DNA from: Chara braunii
Taxonomy: Eukaryota; Streptophyta; Charophyceae; Charales; Characeae
Reading direction: 5' to 3'
Assembly (NCBI GenBank): GCA_003427395.1
Contig: BFEA01000194.1
Coordinates: forward strand, 2,275,288-2,310,567
Length of the DNA stretch: 35,280 bases
Shown here piece by piece: positions 10,490-19,684 of the stretch. Each line of letters begins with the position of its first letter. Positions within the stretch are counted from its first letter, which is position 1. The notes under the pieces are model-generated. The model was not told the origin of the DNA. It did no database searches and saw only the letters and a list, made by a program, of their open reading frames with translations. Position numbers and translations under genes: made by a program.

Positions 10490-10760
10490 CTGATTTAGTT
10501 AAAATTTGGGGAGCATCTACCCTAGAAAAGTAGGTTTCCGAGATTTTTACTAAGTCATTTATGAAACTCTGACAAAAGTCGAATTTTGTGAAGGCAAAAT
10601 TTGACTAACTCCTTGGAATTGCAAAAATTTGGGCAACAATTCCATTAGCGAAAATGTCTTCCCAAAATTTATCTAAGCCAAATATAAGAAACAAACTTAA
10701 CTCTGAAATGCAAAAATTGAACTAACTCCTATAGCTCCAGCACATGCGAGCATTTAAAGC
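10490..10760. repeat. Alternating hairpin tandem units, copy I right part
   Basis: AATTTGGGGAGCATCTACC (near 10502) and ATTTGGGCAACAATTCC (near 10627) are the next two units of the array cut at 5797. They are followed by ACTAACTCCTATAGCTCCAGCAC, matching 25754-25776 of copy II. This shows that the LINE split a once continuous array. Confidence 0.8.
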
Positions 10761-10829
10761 TACTACCTATCAAAGACAACTGCAGCTAGACTCAAAGCTA
10801 GGCTCATAGTAAAAAAAAAACAAGTTGTT

Positions 10830-11900
10830 TTCACTGTGAGGAACAAACCCTCAAGGGGCCCTATCAGACATCACATGTTCTGGGCTAAGGCCCCCAACAA
10901 GCCGAGTGCCTGCCCTAAGTGAAGGCGGGCCTGAGTATTCGACAAAGGCCAAAATTCGACACTTTCATATACGGGTATTCAGGCTCTTGCAGCACGCCAG
11001 TTGGTTAAATGGACGCGCGGGCCTCACTAGACTGCGTCGTACAGTTGGCCCAGGCCTTGACAATTGCGCCTGGGCACATACACACAAAGCAGGGCCGATA
11101 CATTGAGAAGCAGGCCATCGGCCTATGAAAAAGCAGTATTGTCGATGCACCTACCCGGAAACCCTGCACAGATGCAGCAAACAACCCAAGTCCAGAGACT
11201 CGGGTCGTGCCCAACTGTAAATGGGGCCCAGGCCCTCAACTGTAGTCTCGGGCCTGGGCGCAGGGTCTGAGGCCCAACCGGAAGTTACTGGAAGTTTCCA
11301 GCCAGTCCACACGCAGCATCCAGGAGGCTGCCACTTCCATAAAGGAAGTAAGGCAGCCCAGGCCAGGCATTCTGGCCCATGCAGGCAATGCGGAAGTGTT
11401 GTTGTGCTATCGCTTGATGTTGCACTGCTGCCAAGGGCGCTGACGGGGCACGTAGTGGTGAAGTGGGGCGCCACAGGGCAGCGAGGCGCAGGCAGCCATA
11501 GCCGGGCTGCTGGGCGCCAGGGGGTAAGGAGGGCGATCAGGTGGTCTTCAGGGAAGGAGGCGAAGTGTGGGGTAATCAAGGTCTGACTGAGGGTGATACG
11601 TACCTGGTACATGAAGAGAGGTCGGCTATGGTGTTGATAATCATGTGCATTGGTCTTCGAAAGTCAAAGTGAGCCTGTTGCGTGAACCAGCTGTAGGTAG
11701 GATAGTCGGGTAGAGTAGGTTGGACTCTGGGCGCCAGACAGAGAGGGGAGACTTTGGATGCTGTGTTGGTGTGGCCTACGGGCTTGAACATTGGCTCATT
11801 ACTTCATTGTATTGCTCTATATGGATGGTATCTCGGCGTATTTTGTACTCTCTGCTTTGGCACGACTACCTGGACATCTGTGTGATTTCGCAACTTGCTT
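10830..11900. other. GC-rich block present only in R1 copy I, with a hairpin cluster
   Basis: Copy II passes from CTACCTATCAA to TAGTTCATAGTCC in about 110 bases, whereas copy I has about 1.1 kb more. The first half holds perfect or near-perfect inverted repeats: GCCTGAGTA/TATTCAGGC (10929-10984), GCCCAGGC/GCCTGGGC (11048-11075), GGCCGAT/ATCGGCC (11093-11123), GCCCAGGCCC/GGGCCTGGGC (11226-11259) and GGCCAG/CTGGCC (11361-11377). I found no protein and no clear target duplication. It could be a separate inserted repeat, or a segment that copy II has lost. Confidence 0.6.
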
Positions 11901-11991
11901 TTCTGTATATCGTTCACAGTCATAATCCTTGCACCACATAAGATAGTTCATTAATCCTCCAAATGATTAACCCTTTACCCATCTTACATAT

Positions 11992-13167
11992 GGCATGACG
12001 CTAGACCATTCTGCTTAGAAACAATGCCTAACATGCCTTAGATTATACACGCACATGTTGCACAACTACTTCTCTCTTCTTTGGGCATGTGACTAGACAA
12101 TTTTGCTTAGAAACAATGCCTATTCGCCCTGAACTGTTTAAATATTGAAAGTTTAATAATTCTCAGACTTGTCTTCTGATATGGGCAGGGGATTGAACCA
12201 TTCTGCCTAGAAACAATACTCATCCTGCCCAATTTACTTCCAATTATACTCTTAACTTTACTTCTCTTCTTAGTGATATGAGAGGCGGTTAACGGATGCC
12301 CTAATTTTCAGACAACTTATCATGCCATTTATAACAAAATTCAAGGGTCATTTTAACCCAACTTGCCACCAAGTCATAGAGTAAAGACCATAGTTACTAA
12401 TTATAAAAGTAAAAAAAATAAAAAATAAATAACCTATAAAATAGCAAGGCAAAAATGCACTTCCATGCAAATTTCGGCAACATTCAATTTGTCGAAATTT
12501 TGAGAAATTTCAGAAATCTTAGCAAAGGAAATTCCAATGCTCCAAAATGAGACCAAATTTGGTACACAACAACCTTGAACCAAAACAAAAACAGGCAAAA
12601 AAAAAAAAAGAAGGTAAAATTTGACACCCAAACCCTAATTTCAGTTTTGGACCTATTTGTCAGGAGTTGAAACTGGGGGTCCCCTATAACCACTTGGAAG
12701 TGATATGGCTTAAGCTCGACCATTCTGCTTAGAAACAATGTCCAGCTGCCTGTTCACATGCAAATATAAATAGATATTTCCAATGTATATTCGTTTGTAC
12801 TATGTGCGTGGCTTCAAGCTAAATCATTATGCTTAGAACCAAATGCTTAGCCTTTCACCAAGATCCTCCCTCAGAATAAAACAGAAGACTGAACCATTCT
12901 GCTTAGAAATAATGCTCAGCCTATCCCAAAGTCACACAAAAGCATGACGTTGGACCATTTTGCACAACTTCAGTAAAACCCCCCAAAAAGAAACATATAG
13001 ACCAAGCTATTTTGCTTAGAAACAATGCTTGGCCTCGCAAGCCAAACAATTAAGCCCTCAAAAACAAACACAGCAGCCAGACCATTTTGCTTAGAAACAA
13101 TGTCTGACCCTTCAGAAAACAAACAATAAAAATAGCACCGGGCCATTCTGCTTAGAAACAATACCCA
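11992..13167. repeat. Hairpin array of R1 copy I (loop CATTCTGCTTAGAAACAAT)
   Basis: Nine inverted repeats share a near-constant loop but have different stems. Positions: 11992-12037 (GGCATG..CTAG), 12083-12129 (GGGC..TAG), 12183-12230 (GGGCAGG/CCTGCCC), 12713-12747 (AGCT..GAC/GTC..AGCT), 12818-12852 (GCTAA/TTAGC), 12889-12919 (CTGA/TCAG), 13002-13032 (CCAAGC/GCTTGG), 13078-13106 (CAGAC/GTCTG) and 13139-13167 (GGG/CCC, weak). A decayed core lies near 12957. Spacing is about 60-105 bp except where the insertion at 12281-12698 sits. Each has a counterpart in copy II. Confidence 0.85.
12281..12698. mobile_element. 418-bp MITE-like insertion with 9-bp target duplication
   Basis: AGTGATATG occurs at 12272-12280 and again at 12699-12707, immediately bordering a segment absent from R1 copy II. 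The inner ends are weakly inverted: AGGCGGTTAACGG at the left against AAGTGGTTATAGG read from the right, about 18 of 29 positions alike. Content is AT-rich, with A runs at 12410-12429 and 12599-12609. A 9-bp duplication is typical of Mutator-like (MULE) elements, so a non-autonomous MULE is the best guess. No transposase is present. Confidence 0.65.
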
Positions 13168-13259
13168 ACCTTTGATCGACCCGATCAAACGCATGCAAAA
13201 CCCGCTTCCTCCCACCTTCCCCAGTTCATCCTTTAGTCTGATTTCAGTCAAAACAAAAT

Positions 13260-15270
13260 GAAACTGAAATTCACGCATGCATTCCTTTCAGTTGGTTTGA
13301 TTAAGTTATGAAAAAAAAACAAATATCATAGAGGAACGCATGCATACCTCTCAGACAAACTAAAGAGATGTAGTGGTAGGGGCGTAGTGGGCTCACACAC
13401 AGAGATAATGATTGTCACCTTACAGTTCTCTGCCTCCAAAACCTCGCCTAGGTTTTGGCAGAGCTCCCGCAATCGGTGGGATAACCTTCCACAAAGGCCT
13501 TGGCACGGATTACGGGTTTCCAATCACGCCTGCCGCCTTCCTTTCTGAACCAATAGACTAGACTGAGAACGAGAAAGGGAGAAAAAAATAATTAAGTCTC
13601 TCAGATACATGGGAGGTGCACTCAGACTCGCGTGAGAGGGCCTTGAACTCTTCAAACGCCCGAGGGGCCCCGAATGATGGCGAGAAATCGCAGTAGGATG
13701 GCCAAAAACATGGCTTGAACGTAAAGAAACATGACCCCGACTAGCCTCCAAGTCGCAACGGTAACGTCCGTGGAGTCAACAACCATTTCTTGTGTTTCTT
13801 AGCAGTTGTACAACTCGTAATAACAGCTGGAAGCAATAGTTTTATCAACTAAAAACGACTAGGCAGTATCACCACATAATCAAGGGAGAGCTCTCAGTCT
13901 GTCAATCCTTGCTATGTCTGAATTATTCAGACATATCACTCCACCGGGCCAGTTGCCTTCCCTACTACAATATTCTACACGGCTTCCAGCGCGATGGAAC
14001 GACGAAGGTAAGCTCCCTTCTCCCTTACACATGAGAACCTATCTCACTACCACGCCTGTTGCCCGCACCATGCTCCTCCTTATTACCTCCCACTTCCTCT
14101 GATTTCCAGACTCTTCTCAAATCTTCCCTGTAATGTACCTGATCCTAACTCTGCTTTTATACATATAAAAACATAGGACTTGAATCATACCGAAAACTTG
14201 CGCACCACAGCATCGTGCCTAATAGGGATGCCACGATGAGCTAGTGTCGAAGATGAGGAAGGGGACCACTGCAGCATCAAAGAGTACCACTACAGGAAGA
14301 CCCTTTTGAGTCACTGGTCCAGTTTGAGCAAACTCAACTCAAAAGTTCAAGCAAAATAGACCCTTTCGAGCTAAGTGATTAAAGTTCAACAAGTCCTGCT
14401 CAACGGGTTTATTGATCCATTATTTGGCAGACTGTATTTGCGGACTCAGAGATTCAACTCCATTAGCCAAGAGTAAAACTCAGCAGATTATGTTCGGCGG
14501 CTTTGTTGATCTAAGTTTGGAAAATTGAGTTTTGTGAAGTCAAGGTCTCAAGCCACACTAACATTATTTATCTGAGCAGGTGAAGTCGGGTTACAACAAA
14601 CACAAAGTAGAGTAGGGATATAAGTCACTCCGGCTATTCTGAGTTCCGCCTAGCCTTAGGTAAGTTAGGGGAAGGTCAGTACGATGTGTCCGTGGGCGCC
14701 GACTTGCCTTGCTTAGGCACTCCTGCTGGGTGGACTCTCTGAATTGGGCATGTAGAAGATTGCATGAGCATGGCCTCCGAAGTTCCTATACGACAAGGTT
14801 CGATCACTTCCGCTTCCATTAGGGCTGGGGGTTTGGCCCAACTTTGGTGCTTGCCACCGCTGTCCGGTCCAAGTTGCCCTCGATACTGGTAGGGTGATGG
14901 TCCTGAGTGCTGGTCACACTAAGGTAGGATAGTAGGGATAGGGGGTGCTCTGGGAGTGTTAACGTGGGGATGGGTAGGGTAGGTGACCTATCCCGTCAGG
15001 ACAACCATTGGCTCCCGCTGCCAGCAATCACCGCGGGTCTGGTCCTTGGCCTCTACAACACCCTGGTCTTATATTTAAAAACAAACAAAACAACAACAAC
15101 AGCAACAACAACAACAGACACAATCAGTTTACTGCAGCCTTTCTCCACCTGACAGAGAATCCAGTAAAACTCAACAGTCAGCAACCTAATTTGCAGTCAA
15201 TGAACTCACACTTCTCAAGATAGCAAAAATTGAGATCAGCAATGTCAACGAATACTACATAGAAAATATT
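13260..15270. other. Long gene-free stretch
   Basis: No ORF above about 75 codons here looks like a protein. In copy II the corresponding place holds gag, but I see no gag trace here. An AAC microsatellite lies at 15083-15118. The rest is unassigned unique-looking sequence. Confidence 0.4.
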
Positions 15271-16592
15271 TCATTGGGATTCTCAGTTGAGATTTTCAGG
15301 CCTTAGGCAAAAAAAGGAAAAAAAGGCGCCTAATCACTCAAGGAGGCATGCAACTCAGACTGGTCTAAGGGAAGAGCAGTCCACTTCCAACGCATCTAAT
15401 CAGTTTCACTAAATTTGGTGAAATCAGTTTCATGTCTCTTAGCTCAAAGTTTCAGTAAGTCCAGTGAGATCAGTTTCACCATTTCAAGATCAGTTCAGTT
15501 TTCAGTAATTTCAGTTCGGATTCAGCAGACTTGATTCAATCTCGACGTGTTCAATTCAATCTCAGAATTTAGAGTTGTTCGGCTTTCAAGAAAGTTTCAA
15601 TTCAGCTCTTGGTTTAATCTCCACTGAACTCAATCATTAAGTTTAGACTCAGTGAAATCACTCGATAATCTCAGTTTACTCTCAGCCGGTTCTATTCTCA
15701 GGGGACATAATGCTGACCACAGTGGGAGGTCCATGTGGTAGCAGTGGCGAAACTGGTCATAACAGGCAATCTTGGTGATAGCAACAACAATGTATGTCAC
15801 AACAAGTGCTCTTTGTGACATCAATGTTCAACAAGACAAATTAGATGATAAGTGAGCGGTTTTGATATCAACAAGTATTGAGTACAACAGACTCAAGGTG
15901 AAATGTTCGCGAGCACGACAGATATATTGAGAAGAGTTGACTCAAGACATGAGCACAATCATCAGATGCAGGCCGCAACCGACCTTTTTTTTAGCACAGG
16001 CCAGCATCATGTGAACCCGCTCAAGAGCCAGTGAACGTAAGGCTAACCAGGTCAGCATCATGTGAACCCGCCCAAGAGCCATTGAACGTATCACTAACCA
16101 TGTTCAGATATGATATAACCTTCAAAGAGGAGAGAAAGAGCTGACGATAATGACAATGGTTTTGTGATCCATCTGTTCGTTTTGTGGCCTTGAGTTGATA
16201 ATGAGCTCTCCTCTTCTCTCACATGATCGCTGATCTTGTTGTGTCGAGTTGGTATTGAGTCCTGCCTCGTGATCTCGTTTCAATGCTTGTCAGTTATGTG
16301 ACAGTTATCAAATCCCTAAATTTGACAATCATAATGTGTTATATATTTTAATTTAATTTATTATTTGCATAATTGCATTTGCTGTTTCGAATCACAATCG
16401 AAGATTCCTAAGACCAGGGACCGACGTAGATCGTAATTGAAGGGTCTCGCTCGAAGTCGGACGTACACAACAGGAAGGGATTTGCATGATTTATTATTTA
16501 TTTATTGCAATGAATAATTAAAAATCCTGCATGACAGCCTGTTGTCTTTCCGGTCGCCCAGAAGTGGATTGATTGGAAAAAGTGCGACATCG
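15271..16592 (+). repeat. Dispersed repeat family R3, copy 1
   Basis: The last ~270 bases (16320-16592) closely match 30530-30812: TTCCTAAGACCAGGGACCG, AATTGAAGGGTCTC, ACACAACAGGAAGGGATTTG, TGACAGCCTGTTG, TTTCCGGTCGCC and GATTGGAAAAAGTGCGACA. CAACAGG and CCTGTTG form a short inverted pair in both copies. Similarity stops just after GTGCGACA, a plausible element end in CA. Farther left, TCAG-rich sequence (15400-15700) resembles 29470-29590 only weakly. The coding frame seen in copy 2 is not readable here. Confidence 0.65.
16002..16103. repeat. 51-bp tandem duplication in R3 copy 1
   Basis: CAGCATCATGTGAACCCGC starts at 16002 and again at 16053. Each is followed by CAAGAGCCA(G/T)TGAACGTA and CTAACCA, so two 51-bp units are present. 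Confidence 0.9.
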
Positions 16593-17140
16593 GCTGGGAG
16601 GGTCCCTGTGCGGGACTAATGTGTTCGACAGAGCACTACCACGCACCACACACACCGGTGCGCGATGCCAGTCTCAGATCCACAGTGCGCTTGCGCACAT
16701 GCCCATGTGCGTTGGGTGCATGCTACCTTTTTTTTTTTTCCCCCTTTGTTCTTCCGACCGCTGTTGACCGTTTTCTTCCGCCTGTCAATGCTGCAGAATC
16801 TGCTTTGCGAAAGGCATTGTATCCTGCGCACACACAGCCCATCAATAACCCGTGTGTCAGCCCCTGTTGTCCTCAATCCCTCATCCTCCTCCTCACCCCC
16901 CCAACCCTCAATCCAATCATCCCCCTCCCCCCTCCCTCCCCCCACACCCTCAATCAAAAAACCGCCTTTAACAATAAGCCCGAGAATATTGCAAAGAAAA
17001 CCAACCATAACAACAAAAAACGGCGAAGGAAGAGAGGCGATTATGATGGCAATGGGAGCGGGAGACACGTGGCAGTTGTCGATACGAGTGGGAACGAGGT
17101 AGGTACGTGGCAGCACGAGCGGTAGAGAGAGCAATGATGA

Positions 17141-17147
<7 letters not shown>
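16593..17147. other. Gene-free stretch left of the gap
   Basis: Contains short GTGCGC-TT-GCGCAC and CACATG-CCC-ATGTG inverted repeats near 16683-16708, a T run, and a strongly C-rich strand (16860-16950). The long open frames reported through the gap are artefacts of GA/CT repeats and N bases. Confidence 0.5.
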
Positions 17148-17200
<53 letters not shown>

Positions 17201-17552
17201 NNNNNNNNNNNNNNNNNNNNNNNNNNNNNNNNNNNNNNNNNNNNNNNNNNNNNNNNNNNNNNNNNNNNNNNNNNNNNNNNNNNNNNNNNNNNNNNNNNNN
17301 NNNNNNNNNNNNNNNNNNNNNNNNNNNNNNNNNNNNNNNNNNNNNNNNNNNNNNNNNNNNNNNNNNNNNNNNNNNNNNNNNNNNNNNNNNNNNNNNNNNN
17401 NNNNNNNNNNNNNNNNNNNNNNNNNNNNNNNNNNNNNNNNNNNNNNNNNNNNNNNNNNNNNNNNNNNNNNNNNNNNNNNNNNNNNNNNNNNNNNNNNNNN
17501 NNNNNNNNNNNNNNNNNNNNNNNNNNNNNNNNNNNNNNNNNNNNNNCGACCG

Positions 17553-17593
<41 letters not shown>
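17148..17593. repeat. GA microsatellite enclosing an assembly gap
   Basis: (GA)n runs from 17148 to 17200, then N from 17201 to 17546 (346 bases), then CGACCGATAA and (GA)n again at 17557-17593. The gap size may be an estimate. Confidence 0.98.
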
Positions 17594-17595
<2 letters not shown>

Positions 17596-17984
17596 CCCGG
17601 TGGAAACCCACCTTGTTGTCGTCGCACTGCCACCTGCTGCTCCTCCCTCTGAGTAGTGCTGCTGCCACAGCTGCTTCCTGTCGTGGACAAAGGCGTTGAA
17701 GGACGACGACGACTGCTGCTCACGACAGCAAACGGGCGAATGGACGGCGGCTTTGGACGAGGATGAACATGTGAATGGACGATGGGGCCCATTTGGACCC
17801 GAGGGTGGAGTCACGCCAAGTTCAACTTCCTAAAATCCGGACTGGGAGTATTCCCCACAAATTTTATTTTTTTTCCTGCCCTCCCAGCATTTTACGTGGT
17901 TAGGGGGTTTGGGGGACTACTGGGCCACTAGCCCCTTCAACTTTTCTTTCTTTTTGGCACCCTTGTTTTTCGCAGTGCGGCGCA
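17594..17984. other. Gene-free stretch right of the gap
   Basis: GACGAC and CTGCTG motifs at 17620-17730, then T- and G-runs. I see no protein or RNA gene. Confidence 0.5.
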
Positions 17985-19020
17985 CCGTATGTGTGTTGTC
18001 GGAGGGCGCAATGTCCCGGCCCTCCGTCGTGTGCTGAATGTCTACTCACGTATCTCCGCTACGGATTAGGTATCTGCTCACATACCTCCGCCGTGTGATC
18101 AGTCCAGTTGACACTACCACCAACAAAATGGTGGGTGCGCCACTGGACTTTCCTTTGGTCCACGCAGGCACGGCGCCTTGCTGTACAGCAGAGCTTGACT
18201 TGCCTGTGGCCATGGTAGCCGCCGGGTTCGCCCAGGGACGCGGAGGTAGAGAGACCGGTGCGGTCTTTTCTACTACGCGCCAGGCACCCCCTAGTCGAGT
18301 TATGGGAGTGCAAAAGGGGGCGGTCACGATCAAAGCAAGAAGAAGCGAAAGAAAAGGAAAATAAAAAGGAAAGAGGAAAATGGGAGAAGCCGCGTGTCAA
18401 ACCTGTGCCCCGATCCAGATCGTCATTTTAAGTTTCAAATGATCTAGTAGTTTCTGGCCGCAGCGACGCTATGATTTTATTAGTTCTTCTTTTGTCACTT
18501 CGCGGTACGGTGTACAAACGGTTCATTTTCGAACTCCGATTGCAGTCTGGTGGCCTAGACTGGCCCGACCCTTCGCGTATCACCTTGTGGCTGACCTGTC
18601 TGTGAGCGCCGCGCAGTGGGACCCCAAAAGAGGGGCAACCCGCGGCCGCTTCGGTAGGAGGCTTATCACCCCTCGTGGAAGGTCATAAGTCCCCTCCTTG
18701 GCATCAGACACAGGTACCCACTAGGGGAAGTCTGGAGGCTCTTGTTAAAGGAAGGAAGGAGCCAGCCGGTATCCCGTTATGGGACCTCCGCGTTGAGCCT
18801 GCGGTCGCTTCACTCCTGAGACAGTGATTAGCAATTGGCAGCAGAAGTTGGCGCTGTGACCGTTGGTGTCTTGTCCCTCGTCTTCCTTACTTTTTTCGTT
18901 TTAATTTATTTTATTAACTTTTGAACTAGAAATTGTTAAAACACCGAATTTTGAGAGTTGTTAGAGTCCCTCGTTTAGAACGCGCGGATCACGGTACGGG
19001 GGAAGCTTATAAGAGGTGAG
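17985..19020. repeat. Dispersed repeat family R2, copy 2
   Basis: Matches 2955-4828 block by block: CGGAGGGC...GCCCTCCG hairpin (18000-18027), GTGCGCCACTGGACTTTCC, CTGCTGTACAGCAGAGC, GGTGGCCTAGACTGGCCCGA, GGTAGGAGGCTTATCACCC, GGTATCCCGTTATGGGACC and AGAGTCCCTCGTTTAGAAC, with a TTATAAGAGG box near 19007. Near 18851, GGCAGCAGAAGTTGGCGC resembles the region after a 5' LTR, and GTTGGCGCTGTGACCG is loosely like a tRNA-Asp primer site. That resemblance is weak. Confidence 0.75.
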
Positions 19021-19339
19021 AGGGGTCCTACCGGCTATTGGCCAGTAGTTGAGCATGGGAGGCCTCGTTGCGTTGATGCAGGTGATCTGGGGTGAGCCAG
19101 TGATAGGTAGTCTGCGTGCTCGCACGCCCGTGGCCGGGTTTAGGCTGTTCTGAGCAGCAGGGTGGACGTGAGCCAGTCCGTCTGCGGACGTACGTGCGAA
19201 GTGTTGAGACTGGGCTAGCTCGAAATTCGGTAGCCTGGAGACCTACGCTGTTCGTTCAGAGGGGCTCGACTATGGTGCGCAGCAGCGGGCTATATAGCTA
19301 TAGGCCAAGATACCTCCAGTTTCTCTGGGGTGGGAGCGG

Positions 19340-19684
19340 ATGTCTGGAAATGGGCCTATGGTGACGGCCATTTTGGACTACAGCTACTGCAATCGAGAGG
19401 CAAGACTGAAGATAAACGTAGAAGGGGGGAAAGAGGAGGAAATGAGAGTGGACCAAGGATTACAAGTGGCCATCATAGAAGCCAAAGACAGGGCCATGAG
19501 AAGGTGTAGAAGAGATGGGGTCACGAACGAGGTGAAGGTGACTGTCTCGTATCTGGAGGGTGAGACTTCAACAGACACGGCGGAGAGAGAACAATGGCAT
19601 CTAGACCGCGACACGGAGGCCGAAAGCGAGGCCAGTGATCTGGGCGCGGAGACCCAGTCCTGGTACGGGCTGGACCAGTGGTGA
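19340..19684 (+). CDS. Hypothetical 114-residue ORF downstream of R2 copy 2
   Basis: I do not recognise this protein. It opens with MSGNGPMVTAILDYSYCNRE, continues with a charged stretch rich in Glu, Lys and Arg (EAKDRAMRRCRRDG), and ends in an acidic segment (DTEAESEASDLGAETQSW). No membrane segment, signal peptide or zinc motif is visible. It begins about 320 bases after the R2 TATA-like box. If R2 is an LTR or promoter repeat, this could be the start of its gag or leader protein; that is inference only. A minus-strand frame overlaps (19614-19384) and looks like a shadow. The chance that this is coding is modest. Confidence 0.2.
   Translation: MSGNGPMVTAILDYSYCNREARLKINVEGGKEEEMRVDQGLQVAIIEAKDRAMRRCRRDGVTNEVKVTVSYLEGETSTDTAEREQWHLDRDTEAESEASDLGAETQSWYGLDQW

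Larger units (their letters stand above)
4829..13260 (-). mobile_element. LTR element family R1, copy I (ancient, multiply interrupted)
   Basis: Blocks align in order with 23356-26760: an LTR-like segment (4829-5165), the GTTATC/GATAAC and GATCCT/AGGATC hairpins (5182-5221), alternating hairpin units (5425-5797, continuing at 10490-10760 beyond the LINE), and the nine-hairpin array (11992-13167). After the last hairpin both copies share CGACCCGATCAAACG-like sequence. No gag, pol or primer binding site remains on the right, so copy I is a remnant. Orientation is taken from copy II, whose primer binding site and gag lie on the minus strand. Divergence between copies is high, with homology best seen in structured blocks. 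Confidence 0.7.

Noticed and set aside
14780-14815. GGTTCGATCAC as a tRNA T-arm
   Set aside because: I could not fit an acceptor stem or anticodon arm around it.
16616-17814. Long minus- and plus-strand frames of 149-350 codons across the gap
   Set aside because: They run through N bases and encode Ser-Leu or Arg-Glu dipeptide runs from the GA microsatellite.
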